Assembly: GCF_003473485.1 (NCBI RefSeq)
Contig: NC_053042.1
Location: 20,418,501-20,482,500 of the forward strand
From: Medicago truncatula
Lineage: Eukaryota > Streptophyta > Magnoliopsida > Fabales > Fabaceae
Direction of reading: 5' to 3'
DNA length: 64,000 nt
Every line of letters starts with the position of its first letter. The first letter of the stretch is position 1. Positions 34,222-46,025 of the stretch are shown here, one piece after another. Both the position numbers and the translations under genes were made by a program. Under the pieces are notes generated by a model. It made no database searches. It was not told the origin of the DNA and saw only the letters and a list, made by a program, of their open reading frames with translations.

Positions 34222-34233
34222 AATGTTGAAATC

Positions 34234-37200
34234 TAAATCACCTAAAAAAATTTTAAAAAAAAAAAAAAAAAAGATGCACGTTGTCATTTTAAAATAACCT
34301 TAAAACACCTTAAAATAAAATATTACTGGCTTGAAACAAACCTGTTTCGATCATCATCATCGATCGCAGACAGATTTTTCATGTCGTCGATGGCAAACAA
34401 TTTTATAATATTTATATCACTTAATAGCTAAAAAAGGTGTAAAATGAGTTTCTGAACATTGGCAAGCCCTGCGATTAGACAACCTTCACATATGATGGAA
34501 ATACCAACACAAATTCCTCTAATTCAAGGGTGGGTGATTCTACTAGTCCCCATTTTAGATAAGAAACTCCCTCACAATCACATGTCGTTAACACTTTAGC
34601 AACATTAAAGATAACAGGAGAATTAAACCAATAATTATCTAGAGTAGAGGACCAATTAATTTAGATCCCGGTCATCATTGCATCTCACCAAGAATTGCAG
34701 CAAGCAGCTTAAGAACCTCCCGTATAGAAGAAAATGTGAAATCCTCTAAAGGTAGTGTAGAGTGTTGGAGCGTTGAAATATTTGTGTCATTCCCAAGTAT
34801 AATAATCAAGAAAAGAACCATAAGCCTAAAGACTACAAGACTTATGAAATTGGAGGATCGTAAACTCGACCTATGCACAAACTTCATTCCAGTCGTCATC
34901 ATGGAGGATGTGAAAAATTAATAAAATCTCATTCCCCTTATTTAAGCAATGGGAGGACAACATGAGGTATAGTTATTTCGCTCCTCTCGAGTTTAATGGT
35001 TGTCATCAACATTATCATTCTTACAACAAGACCCATATACCATATGTTTAATCATGGATTGTTCACTCGAAGAATTAGGGAATATCCACTACCTAATTCA
35101 TTAAAAATTGTTGACACTATCTTGATCATGCGAGGAGATCCATGATAGATTAAATGCTAGTTGTTTGTGAAGTGGAAATAATAGTCACAAGAGGGGGTTT
35201 AAATTGTGACCCTTTTTAAATTTAACTTGCACTTGTGGTGAGTGATTCTCAAGTAGATACTTGGAAGAAATAAAAATTGGGTTAAGTTCAAAACATTACG
35301 AAGTGTTAGTGAAATAAATAATGAACAAAGTGATAATGATGTGTAAAGTGAATGCAAACATTAATGTTGAAAGTGGTAAGGGTAGAGAATATAACACACG
35401 ATAATTATAGTGGTTCACCCAATATGGGTTAGTCCACTCCTCACAACTGTGAGATTTTCACTTTAATGCTTGAGACAACCTTCTCAACTCCTGCACCTTA
35501 CACTTCTGCCACTAGGGACTTTACCTCTTGTATTCTCTTAGTGTATTATCTAGCCTCAACAAGCAAAAACTGTATTATCTAGCCTCAAGAGGCTTTCAAC
35601 TTTTCTTTCTAAGTCACACAAGATTGTACTCTTTTCTTTCACTAAACTAACACGCTAATACCCTTAAAGATAGATGAGATTTTCTCTTACAATGATTTGG
35701 AGGTTTGAAATAACCAGACAAGAAGAAGAGGAGGAGAATATCATCTTTAAAAAGATAAGAGAATACTGATTCACACTCTTTAAGATTTTAGGAATCTTTA
35801 GAGTTGATTTGTGGAATCAATTTTGCTATGAAACTTTAAACACTTTTAATAAGTTGTTTAAGTATGCGTGTAAGTTGTATACTTCAATGTACAGTCTTCC
35901 TCTCCTTTTATAGAGTTTCTTGACCACTTATATTTGTTAGGACGTGTCCAATTGTCTTGTGCCACATGTCATGGGACTTAGAAACTTTTGCTTGAAAGTC
36001 TGGATTAACATTCTGAACTTCAAAATGTTTCTAGGTTCATCAAAATACTTCAAAATATTGTTCTTGCGTTCATATGGATGAAAGTCAGATGAATTTATGG
36101 GTTCATCCTATGCATGTTAGATGAATTTTTGGGTATGTCCATGAATATTGTTCTTCGTACATACTTCAGAATGTTCATGGACCAAAGCCTTTGCAGATAT
36201 GCTCTTGGAAATTGTGCAAGAGAAAGAAAAATGGAGTTGTCACTTCAATCCCATGCTTTAGGGGATTTTTCTGATACTAAATAGTACATGCTCCCTTATG
36301 TGTCCAATTATAATTGGATCTGACTTGATCTTGCTTTTTGGTTTTTGGTTTTTCACCTACTATACCTTTCTGCCAGATAAAACATGTAGCTGAACGAACC
36401 TTCTGAACTTCAGAATATTTGTTCATCTTAAAGTTCTTCATCTGATGCAATCAAATCTTAATAGTGAACTTGAATGACGAACATCATGTATAATATCTAG
36501 GATGATATTCTTAGAGGAATATTCCTATTGTTTGTAATTCATTTGTTCATAAGTCTTTAATGAACAATGAATATGTTTTTTTGACTTTTATCCAAATAAG
36601 TGTCTTTAATCCTTGATTGATCTAAAATCATAGTACTTTTCTGGACTTTTATTTATATCATGTGAGCCTTGAATGTTCTTGATAATGTTCATACATTTAT
36701 GGGCTTGTTCTTGACAAACCTTAAGAACAACCTTCTAAAGTATCTTCGAACCTTCTGAACTCTGATTGGGTTCATAAGCTTTAATTTTCTTTGATCGCTT
36801 GATTCTTGGTTTGATTTGTACGTTGTTCCTGTCTTAGTTAATAACTCAAAAACACATAATAAATACCAAGAACTATCAAAGTCCATTAATCATTCAATCA
36901 CCACATATGCTTTTAATGATTTATTGATCCAAATTTGAAATCATTTTATGCATATGATATGTTCATGACACACATGTTCTTGCATGTTCTTGATATGGTC
37001 ATTGATTTATGGGTTTGCTATGACGGACCTTCCAAGCAACCTTCTGAACTCTTTCTGGGTTCATACATATGAACTTCATAATGTTTCTTCTGGGTTCTTG
37101 CCTTTTTGATAGTTGTATTTTCTGCTGAACATTATGATGTTTTTAAACATTTTAATGTTCTTTAATATTCTAAACCTTATGAAGGTTGTTGTTTATCCCA

Positions 37201-37350
37201 TTCAAATCTACTTCAAGCATATAAATGAGAGATCATTTGTTTTGACATGATGATGTCATTTCTATTAAAGCGAACCCTACTAAAATGATATAAGTTTCAC
37301 CAGAAAATATGAATCAAAGACAACATGTACTTAAATCATATGTTGACTTT
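34234..37350. other. Intergenic region, probable old LTR sequence
   Basis: No coding region is supported. From about 35165 ('gtcacaagagggggtttaaattgtgacc') the text resembles Copia-type LTR starts, and 'tagtggttcacccaatatggg' (35408) recurs in form at 38157. Between 36000 and 37150 the words GAACCTTCTGAACT and 'gggttcat' recur several times, suggesting internal degenerate repeats. Confidence 0.35.
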
Positions 37351-37359
37351 AAGGAGAAA

Positions 37360-37800
37360 TTACATACAATATAAATAAAATATGAAAGCCCCCATTGAAA
37401 AATGAGAACGGACAAACAAATCTAGCTTTTATAATAATCATAAATAAAGAGAACACATCTTTCAAGATTGTGTCCACTCTTAGTTCAAATAAGAGGGATT
37501 ATTGTTCCATTGGAAACTAAAGGATAAATCAGGAGTTGTTAAGAAAAAGTATTGCATATTTCACAAGAGTAATGAACATGGCACTTAGGATTTCATATAG
37601 TACAAAGACGACATTGAAACCCTCATCAAAGGAGAAAACTTAGAAAGTATATGAAGGAAGGTCATGTTGTAGATATAATTTAAAACGGGAAGTATAAATA
37701 CAAGAAAAAGAGAAAACATGAAGGATTTCATGGAGACCGTACAAAGGAAAAAGAGTTATCAGTAGCCATGGTCATGAAGGGAGGATATGTTAACTAGTGG
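37360..37800 (+). pseudogene. Heavily decayed retrotransposon gag fragment
   Basis: Broken frames give EHIFQDCVHS and, further on, KKYCIFHKSNEHGT..DFI..KDDIETLIKGENL. These recall the region around the zinc-binding CxFHxxxxHxTxxC of Gypsy gag proteins. Several stops interrupt. Weak similarity only. Confidence 0.35.
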
Positions 37801-38105
37801 TATTGGCATTCTAAATCGTAGACAAGAAAACCTTTTCGAGATATTCCCAATTAAACAAAAATTTAATTATGAGTTTCGAAGATTAAACTTACTAAGTTTA
37901 GAATCTTTAACAATTCCAAATCAAACCCATATTTACACAAACAACCACTATTAACACAAATGCTAATTGAATATTTTGTTGATATGCAATCAAGATGATT
38001 AGAGTTCTAATGATTGATTGCATAAAGAAGTTTGAGCCAAACTTGCATAAGAAAGGGAAGTTTGAATTGTGTTTGTCACTTTTTTTGTAATTCTTTAAAA
38101 CACAA

Positions 38106-38224
38106 ATGGCAGTGGAAAGTAAAGAGATAATGGAAAGAGACGACACAAATAGTTTATTGTGGTTCACCCCACAACCGGGGTTTACTTCTGGTCCCCTTGC
38201 ACTTCCAAGGGATTTTTCCACTAT
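38106..38224. other. Non-FAR1 sequence fused to the transposase pseudogene 5' end
   Basis: 'gacacaaatagtttattgtggttcacccc' matches in style the LTR-like text at about 35395-35430. It directly precedes the FAR1-type domain at 38225, so the pseudogene is cut by, or joined to, a retrotransposon fragment here. Confidence 0.4.
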
Positions 38225-40114
38225 AACAGGATGCACAACACGTATGGTTATTTCACTTGATCGAAAGATAGGGAAATATAAGGTTGTTGACTTTGAAGCT
38301 CAACATAACCACCTTCTGGTTCCACCAGAGTATGTTCATATGATTCGCTCCCATCGACACATATCTGAGGCACAAGCATCAAAAATTGTCTTGGGAGATA
38401 ATCTGGCTTAAGACCAAGAGAGTTGCATCAATATATATCCAAGACCAAGAGAGTTGCATCAATATATATCCAAGCAAGCTGGTGGGGTAGAGACTGTCGG
38501 TTTTACAAGCCAAGACCTTAAGAATTTGCTTAAAACCAAAAGGAACGGTGAAGTGGGTGCCTTGATGACATATTTCAAACAAGAAAGTGAAAATCCATCA
38601 TTCTTTTATGATTTTCAAATGGATGTTGATGAGCTAATAACAAATATATTTTGGGCGGATGCACAGATGATTAATGATTATAGATACTTTGGTGATATCA
38701 TCACTTTTGACACCACTTACAAGACAAATAAGGATTATCGACCTTTGGGTGTATTTGTTGGACTTAATAATCATAGGCAAGCCGTCATTTTTGGGACAAC
38801 ATTGTTATATGATGAAACAAATCCTTCTTTTCAGTAGTTATTTGAAACTTTTCTGAAAGCAATGGGTGGAGAAAAGCCTAAAACCATTCTAACAGATCAA
38901 GATGCAGCAATGGCTAAAGCTATTTCTTTAGTTATGCCAAAAACATTTCATGGATTGTGCACTTGCATATAAGACAGAATGCTCTTAGGCATGTGAACCA
39001 TCTATATCAAAAGAGTTCGCGATTCCGTTTGGATTTTGAAGCATGCATAGATCTACACGAGGAGGAAAGTGAATTTTTGAATGAATGGAATTCTTTACTT
39101 GTTGATCATAATGTTTTGAAAGATTCGTGGTTGCATTCAATTTTTAAATTGAAGGAAAAATGGGCATGGGCTTATGTTCAGAAAACATTCACGGCAGATA
39201 TGCGATCTACTCAATTAAGTGAGAGCTTTAATGCTGATTTGAAAAACCATTTGAAGTCAGATATAAATTTGGTACAATTTTTTACTCACTTTAAAAGGGC
39301 TGTCAATGCTAAACATAACAATGAGTTAGAAGCAGAATATGATTCAAGACATAAGCTTCCTAAACTGAAAATGAAGAAGGCTCGTATGCTCTTACAAGCC
39401 GTAAATGTTTACACTCCAAAAAATTTTGAGGAATTTCAAGAGGAATATGAAGAATATCAAGATACTTGCATAAAGGAGGTGAAAGAAGGTTTGTATGTTG
39501 TACCAAATTATGATAATGAAAAGGAGAGGATGGTAATGGGAAATCCTATGGAACAAAAAGTTTCTTGTGATTGTCGTAAATTTGAGACACATGGCATCTT
39601 ATGTAGTCATGCTTTGAAAGTTTTAGATGTCATGAACATTAAGTTAATTCCCGAACACTACATACTAAAACGATGGACAAGAGATGCAAGGCTGGGAAGT
39701 AATCAAGGTTGGAGTGGGAGGCATGTTGAATTAGACCAAAACGCCCATTTCATGAAGCGGTACAATGAGTTATGTCCTCAGCTGCTTAAATTGATCAATA
39801 GAGCTTCAGAATCTCATGAAACTTACACATTTTTGTCCAAAGTTTATGAAGAGTCCAACAAAACAGTTAATGATATGTTGTCCAAAAAATATCTGGATGG
39901 AGAATCAAGTGGAATGGTTCATGTGTCCATATCAATTGCGAATGATGAAGTCGACAACAACATAGACACCGTTGGCAAGGCAAAAGGCATAAAGACGAAG
40001 GATTGTCCACGTAAGACTAAAAAACATTATATGTCTTGGTTTGAAAAAGAAGCTAAAAAGACAAAGATGCGCTCAGAAAAAAAGAACAAATCTCAAGAAG
40101 GTTTAGTACAATAG
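38225..40114 (+). pseudogene. FAR1-related (FRS)/MULE transposase pseudogene
   Basis: Starts inside the FAR1 DNA-binding domain (GCTTRMVISLDRK..AQHNHLL). Then follow a 31-bp tandem duplication that shifts the frame (38410-38471), the MULE domain (IITFDTTYKTNKDY with the first Asp; ILTDQDAAMAKA with the second), an amber stop at 38835-38837 in place of Trp, and a 1-nt deletion near 38957 in the C-W-H motif. The rest is open for 385 codons to the stop at 40112-40114: RSTQLSESFNADL with the Glu, SWIM finger CDCRKFETHGILCSHAL, then a helical tail and a basic C-terminus. FRS proteins of this kind are either transposases or domesticated light-signalling factors; this copy is closer to the inner MULE protein in layout, but without the N-terminus. 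Five lesions make it non-functional. Confidence 0.88.
38410..38471 (+). repeat. 31-bp perfect tandem duplication
   Basis: Two copies of the unit starting AAGACCAAGAGAGTTGCATC, at 38410-38440 and 38441-38471. It lies inside the coding part of the FRS pseudogene and moves the frame by one. Confidence 0.92.
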
Positions 40115-40493
40115 TTACCGGTACGTATATTTTTTTGTATCAATTTGTTAGATTTTGTTTAACCTATCATTTATTTAACTATTCTTGTATTATGCAGCAA
40201 TCAAGCTACACAATCAAGCCAAGCAAGCAATGGAACTCAACATCAAGATACAATCCAAGCAACACAATCAAGCCAAGTTAACTCATTGTAATTTCACAGT
40301 TTTGATGTGTGTGTTAGGAGACTTGTAATATCCAAGTACTTGGAGACATGTAAGGTTTAAGAATTTTGATGTAAAATATCACAAATTTGTTTGTTATAAC
40401 AGTGACAGTGAGGTACTGGTTTAACAATTTGCTACTGGTTTTTTGAATTATGACAGTGACAGTGAGATTATGCATGTGTTTTGAATTATCACA
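40115..40493 (+). other. 3' region of the FRS pseudogene
   Basis: After the stop an acceptor-like TTATGCAG at about 40197 leads to a Gln/Ser-rich stretch built of 'caatcaagccaag' repeats (40199-40285). This may be a former last exon. The rest is AT-rich and non-coding. Confidence 0.4.
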
Positions 40494-40504
40494 AATTATG
40501 TTCA

Positions 40505-41189
40505 AGTACTTTTATCTTGTATTATGCATCTTGTCTGTTGCACAAATTTGAGAGAATGCGACATTTTTGTTTTGACAGACTTGTAATGTTTTATCAAGAA
40601 TCATGTGACAGGTTTTTGTTTTGGCGGATCCTTGTGTGGATTCTGGTGCTGTCGTTATTATTGTACAGCGGCTGCTCCTTGTTCTGGTGGAGGAAGCTCT
40701 TTCTAAGCTTCTATTTTGTGTTTTGGAGCTCTTTTGGTTCTGTTTTGCGCCCCCTTGTGCGGCTGGTTTTTCTAGTGGGCGCTGTTCTGGTTGTATTCAC
40801 GGGTTGCTATCTGGGTTTTGGTGTGTGGCTGCTGGTGTGTGTCACTGCAGTTCTGGTGTGGTGCGCACAATTGGAGTGTTTAGGGGGCTGTTAGCGAGGC
40901 TTTGGTATGCTCGGCTGGGACTAGTTTCGAACTTGCTGTTATGACAGTGTTTAGGGGCTGTTATTACCTACTGTTTTCCTCTTTCCTTCATTGTATACTT
41001 TAGCATCATGCTTAGCCTATTTGGGTTTTTACTGTGAAGTATTTTAATCCTTGAGAAAGGTGGTTTTTTGGTGCTCCGCCTATATGCGGTACCTTTTGTA
41101 TGTTCCGCTTTATTCGTTTTTATCCGCGAGCGGTACCGCTTCTTGTACAACTCGTCGTGAATAATATATTAGCTCATTAAAAAAATGTG
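40505..41189 (+). mobile_element. Probable 5'-truncated retroposon (LINE 3' end), 685 bp
   Basis: Flanked by the perfect 11-bp repeat AATTATGTTCA at 40494-40504 and 41190-41200. It ends with an A run at 41179-41185. The body is clearly T/G-rich and unlike its surroundings, ending with 'gcggtaccgcttcttgtacaactc', as in LINE 3' UTRs. The open frame at 40621-40944 has no recognisable domain. TSD plus tail are seen; LINE origin is inferred. Confidence 0.55.
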
Positions 41190-41200
41190 AATTATGTTCA

Positions 41201-42016
41201 TGAGATGCTAAATATGAATCGCAAACAGCAAAATTCGCAGCATAATCACAGCTACAATTTAGAACCATACATAAGCAACATTATGTAACTTTTACACATT
41301 TTCAATCAATATAAAGTTGCTTTGTTTTCAAAAGTATGTAACTCTGAACATCTGTATTTTATGCAAGTGTAATTAGTTACTAACTTTTTCCAAGGATTGG
41401 CTTGGGAAACCAAGATAGACACAATGAAATGTTGTTTTATCAGTTAGGTGATATCTTAGAGCTGTTGTGATCACTGACAGAAGAACCACTGTATTGTTTC
41501 AAGAGCATAATTTTATCATGATCAAGAGCAGAATTTTATTATGATCATTTCAAAACAATGAACAAATTGTCAAGCTCATCATTCATCTATCAAGGTGGAG
41601 GAAAAGAAGAAAGTGTAAAAGCTAAAATCCATCATCTCTGTGAAGTTTCAAAACTATTGCAATATTTCAAAACCATTGCAATATTTATGAAAACTACTGC
41701 TATGGAGAAAACTAATTTATTAGAATTCTCAGTGAACGAATTAATGTTGTCATGAATATTTCAGAATTCTCAGTGAACGAATTAATGTTGTCATGAATAT
41801 TTAGAAATTGGCAAGCGTAAAAGTGGGTAAGAGTGAATCAACTGGTGTGGAAGAGAATAGCAACAAGGTGGTTTAGTATGTGAGGACGGCGGTGAGATGG
41901 TGGTGAGACGGGGGAGAGGGGCGGTGATAGGAAGAGGGGAGATGATGTGTTTAATAGACGGCGGTTCCTGGAGGCATGGCGGCGAGGGCGACGGCATATG
42001 GGAGGCATGGCGGTAA
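41201..42016. other. Intergenic sequence left of the Athila element
   Basis: No gene. A 41-bp perfect tandem duplication (unit begins AGAATTCTCAGTGAACGAAT) is at 41722-41803. A GC-rich segment at 41870-42016 with GGCGG words looks like a MULE subterminal region; it continues at 48223 after the Athila insertion. Confidence 0.5.
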
Positions 42017-42021
42017 GGGGC

Positions 42022-43247
42022 TGATGAGATAAAACCGCAAGTGCACAGTCTTACCGAAGTAGTAAAAATAGAGTATCGTTCTGATAGGGAGTTGTTCAAT
42101 TCAATTAACTTTAGTTGATGATTAGAAGAGAATTAAGTTGCAAAGTTGGGTTTTTCAAACGGTTGAAAGAAAATATAATAATAAAAAGAGCCTTGGGATT
42201 ATTGGTTCATCATAACGACAAATTCTTCACAAACCAAAACCTCAAACCTAGAACTTTATGTTAGACCTAATTTCTAAAGACCGGTTTCTCTTTAGCCTCT
42301 CACTTTTCCTTTCGGTCCTAGTGAGAGTGTTCTTCTAGCAATCAAACCTATTTCGCTGATTTGATTACTAGAAGAAGCTTTAAAGTTTAAAACATCATAT
42401 GTCTCAAGAATTGCAAAGACTATTTCGCTGCCTTTGCAATCCTTGTCTAAATTCACTTGTTCGAATATCAAAACTCCACTTTCGTTTTATGAATTGATAT
42501 TTGATATGATGAATTAACAATTATCAAACCCTCCACTTTCACTTTTACAGGTTGATAATGGTTAATTCATGTTAAAACAGTGAATTTAGATTAGAAACTA
42601 GGGTTACATAAGATTAGGGTTTAAGTCTTGGTTTGATTAGGATTATGTCATTAGACTTATCCAACAATCCAAAGACAAGAAGAGTCTACTCACTCATGTT
42701 CATCGTAGACATAGAGAAGAAGAAGAAAAGCATAAAGTAAAATAACAAGGAAATAAAGAAATAAAGAAAGAACTTTTATTAAGAAAGACAATTGTCACTT
42801 ATTGAATTCCAAGAAAAAAAATGAATTGTTGTGATTATTTATAGTCTTATGTCGACTTAAAACCTAAGAATCTATTCCCTAGAATGTTCCACAAGAAACC
42901 ACGGGCTTTTAGGTCAAAATAGGCAGCTTGTCCATGAAGCAAAAGCAGCAAAAGTGGGTCTGAAGCTTGGCACGGCCGTGCCAGTGGGAGCATGGGCCGT
43001 GCCACCTCTCTGACTTGGGGAGTGACATATTTTTGTCCGATATTTCGTATTTTCATCCCGAACCAGCTCCTAATCCTCTTTCTTTTTCTCCAAGACTCAA
43101 TCTATCATATATTCATTCCTGAAATATAATAATATGCAATTGAAGTAAAATAGTTCTAAAAGAAAATAATATTTAAATAAAATAAACTTAAATCTAAATA
43201 AAACGAAATCAAATATTATATTAAAACTACTAATTATTGACTCATTA
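42022..43247 (-). repeat. 3' LTR of the Athila-type element
   Basis: 1226 bp, aligned with 46980-48217. It holds the 14-bp palindrome GGCACGGCCGTGCC at 42969-42982. A 12-bp segment (TAGCTAGCTACT-like) present in the other LTR is missing here. Confidence 0.93.
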
Positions 43248-43249
43248 AA

Positions 43250-43265
43250 CTCCCCCACACTTGAA
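43250..43265 (-). other. Polypurine tract of the Athila-type element
   Basis: On minus the sequence reads AGTGTGGGGGAGTTT immediately before the LTR start, the usual plus-strand primer of Athila elements. Confidence 0.8.
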
Positions 43266-44421
43266 TCTTTGCTTGTCCTCAAGCAAAAGGCATAAACATA
43301 GCAAAACTAAAAACAAGATTAATATATGACAATTCAATTGAAAACTTATGTCTCCTCAAAGGCTTTTATTTCAAGTGTACACTAATAACAACTTCAAGCA
43401 TTCCTTGCGAACCTATTCAACCCAACAACAAGTCCGAAATGAGTGTGTGTGTGTGTGTAGTCCAACCCTTTGTTTACTCATTTCGATAAAGTTGTATAAG
43501 ATAGATATTATGAGGAATAGGTTCTAGTCTTAGCACTAAACCAACCGATAAAGTTGTTTCTTCATTTCGTATAAGAGAGATGGGAATATTTATTTCTATG
43601 GCATACTTATGTTTAATATTCGGGGAATGGGGCAGACGCTAGTAAAGAGGTTTCCCACGATATACCACTGCATCTGAACACGTGTTGATTGTAAGGGTAC
43701 AATCCTCGTTTTAAAGAAAGCAATTATTTGCTTTATTTGCTTTGGGTAATATTTTATATGCCATTTTCTAGAAGGATTACGGAAGCTATTTTTGTTTGTT
43801 TAAGGAAGACAACACCTTCACGTGGGAAGTCAGTGAGGGAATATCCTTTCCCCCAGAGTCAGTGATTTCCATTTTATAATTATATTTGCTTCCGCCCTTC
43901 TTTTAAAATTGATTTATTATTTCCCACACTAACTTATACTACTTTTACTCTGAAAACTTTAAAGGGTTAATTTACCACTAAAATTAGAACGTGTTCCTTA
44001 AAATACCTATTCATACACTTACTCAAAGGCTGCAACCATGTGCTTTTCTCATTGGAGAATTTTTCACAATAAAACAAGATGCGGGTATAGCAAGAACACT
44101 TAAAACACAAGAAATCACTTTCATGTACAAGAAACAACCATTTTGGAAGAGACAACAAAAAATTTATGTCATAATTTTCAATAAAAACGAGCCGCTTAAT
44201 CATGCCTTTCACAACAAAACATAACAAAAGAATTAAAGTTCAAGGGAGTTTGGAACACTACACTTTATTAGCCCACCCCCCACCACACACACACTTGGGA
44301 GAAGCATTGTCCTCAATGATTCAAAGCAAAAATTAAAAGAGAAGAAGAAGGAGGAGGAGGAGGAGTAGGAGTAGAAGGAGAGAAGAGATAAGGGAAGAGA
44401 GGAAGAGGAAATCTCACATTT
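43266..44421 (-). other. Athila 3' internal non-coding region
   Basis: Between ORF-1 and the 3' LTR. It contains a GT microsatellite (43443-43459) and a purine-rich tract (GAGGAGGAG, 44335-44415). Athila elements have a long non-coding stretch here; no other gene is seen. Confidence 0.6.
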
Positions 44422-45693
44422 TTATTGAGGTCCATAAGGAGGACCTTGGAGGTGGAAGTGCTCCATCATGTTTCGAAGCATTTGATTGTTTTCTTCGGTC
44501 ATGTGGTTGCCCCTTAGGACATCATTTCTTAGCCTGGAGAGTTCAACACCTTGTCTTTGTTGCTCGGTGCTTATCCTTTGGACCTCAGTTTGCATCCATG
44601 CCCATCTTTCATTTGCAAAGTTTCCTCCGGTGTCATGGTCATGGTGCTCCTCATCATGGTGCAAGTTTGCACCTTCTTCCTCACCTGCATTTTGCTCCTC
44701 ATGTACCTGTGGATCATCACCAACATACAACAAGTTTTCTTCCACCTCGGTGTTAGTCCGAGATAGGTTAGAAAGTAGAAATAAAAGAGGCACATTGAGT
44801 TTGAGTGTATATTTCATAGGTGGATGAGGTTGAATGAAGTTCATAGAAATGAGGGTCGGTATGTTAAGCATATTGTTGCCCTCAATCCGGTTTATCCCTT
44901 GGTTCTCATCCACTCCCAATTTCCTAGCTTTATAGGTGATGATACCACCCACTACTATCTCTCCCTTACAATCATCCCTATTACCAACATGGGCAAGATA
45001 ATCAAGCAAGTAAAAGCAAGTGTTCACAGGATGGTTATGAAGCATAGCCCACAACATAAAAAGCTCATATGTCCTAGTGTTTCCCAACTCAGTCCTACCC
45101 CATATGGTGCAAGCCATAACCCTTTGAAGGTACCTAAGCACAGGGTTGTGAATGTTACTAGCTTTGTTGGAACGTGAGTTAAATTGTCTCAAGCTAGTGA
45201 TACTTTCCCAAAAGGTGGCGGGTTGATAGGCAACCGGCCTTAGATCATGATTCCAAGAGTCATGGATGAACCCTGCATTTGCGAAACCCATCTCATCACA
45301 AAAGTGTTGAAGAGACATATCATAATCAATGTTCATAAGTCGGAAAGAGATTCTATGATTAGGGTTATCCAAGTCCAACCTATCCTTTGTAAAAACAATA
45401 GAACATAGAAATTCATAGGTGAAGTTTTCATACCCCCTCATAGGTCTCAACAAATCAATCCAACCTAGGTGTCCTAGCAACTTATACACATTATCTCTAA
45501 TGCCTAGCACATTCAGACTATAAGAATCAAGGTATCTACAAGCATGTAAAGGTTTAGAGATGAGAACTTTATACCTATCCCTTTGCTTGTTATCTTTGAA
45601 TTGTATTACATGATTCTTTGCCGATGCTTTCCTCTTTGCTTGAGGTCCTTCTGAAGAGCTTGCTGCTTCTTTTCCACTTCTCTTTGAAGCCAT
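44422..45693 (-). CDS. ATHILA ORF-1 (env-position) protein, 423 aa
   Basis: Intact frame starting MASKRSGKEAASSSEGPQAK, with a basic Ser/Lys-rich N-terminus. The conserved block follows: YLDSYSLNVLGIRDNVYKLL, then GYENFTYEFLCSIVF. The C-terminal third is acidic and His-rich (HHDEEHHDHDTGG) and ends in a Gln-rich coiled coil. It matches the family known as Arabidopsis retrotransposon ORF-1, found downstream of pol in Athila elements. Its function is not established. No convincing signal peptide or membrane segment is seen in this copy. It remains open although the pol upstream is deleted. Confidence 0.85.
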   Translation of the reverse strand: MASKRSGKEAASSSEGPQAKRKASAKNHVIQFKDNKQRDRYKVLISKPLHACRYLDSYSLNVLGIRDNVYKLLGHLGWIDLLRPMRGYENFTYEFLCSIVFTKDRLDLDNPNHRISFRLMNIDYDMSLQHFCDEMGFANAGFIHDSWNHDLRPVAYQPATFWESITSLRQFNSRSNKASNIHNPVLRYLQRVMACTIWGRTELGNTRTYELFMLWAMLHNHPVNTCFYLLDYLAHVGNRDDCKGEIVVGGIITYKARKLGVDENQGINRIEGNNMLNIPTLISMNFIQPHPPMKYTLKLNVPLLFLLSNLSRTNTEVEENLLYVGDDPQVHEEQNAGEEEGANLHHDEEHHDHDTGGNFANERWAWMQTEVQRISTEQQRQGVELSRLRNDVLRGNHMTEENNQMLRNMMEHFHLQGPPYGPQ

Positions 45694-46025
45694 GACCTTA
45701 ACCTTGTTTTGACTTTTTGTGGTTTGGGTGAAGGTTAGGGTTTGGGAAGATTTTTGGTGGAAAAGGTTGGTTTAGTTATGGGGTTAAGGTTAAAGTAAGG
45801 TCTATGAGTTTAGTTGTGGAGATTGGTGAAGATTTTGTGGTTTTTGGGTTAGGTTAATGGGATATACGAATTTGGGTGATTTTTGGTTAGGGTGGATGAA
45901 AGTTGTTTTTGATTGGTGGGTTTTGTTTAGAATGATGTTTGGAATTGATTGGGTGAAGAAATTTTGTGAATTGGTGGAGATTTGAGTGAGATATGAAGGT
46001 TTGAAGGATTTTAGTTATGGAGGTT

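Noticed and set aside
40481..40944. Hydrophobic 107-137-aa ORFs resembling membrane proteins
   Set aside because: T/G-rich retroposon body gives Val/Leu/Phe-rich frames by composition; no domain, and the segment is bounded by a TSD and A-tail.
42847..43056. 69-aa ORF repeated at 47817-48026
   Set aside because: Same reason: it is part of the two Athila LTRs.
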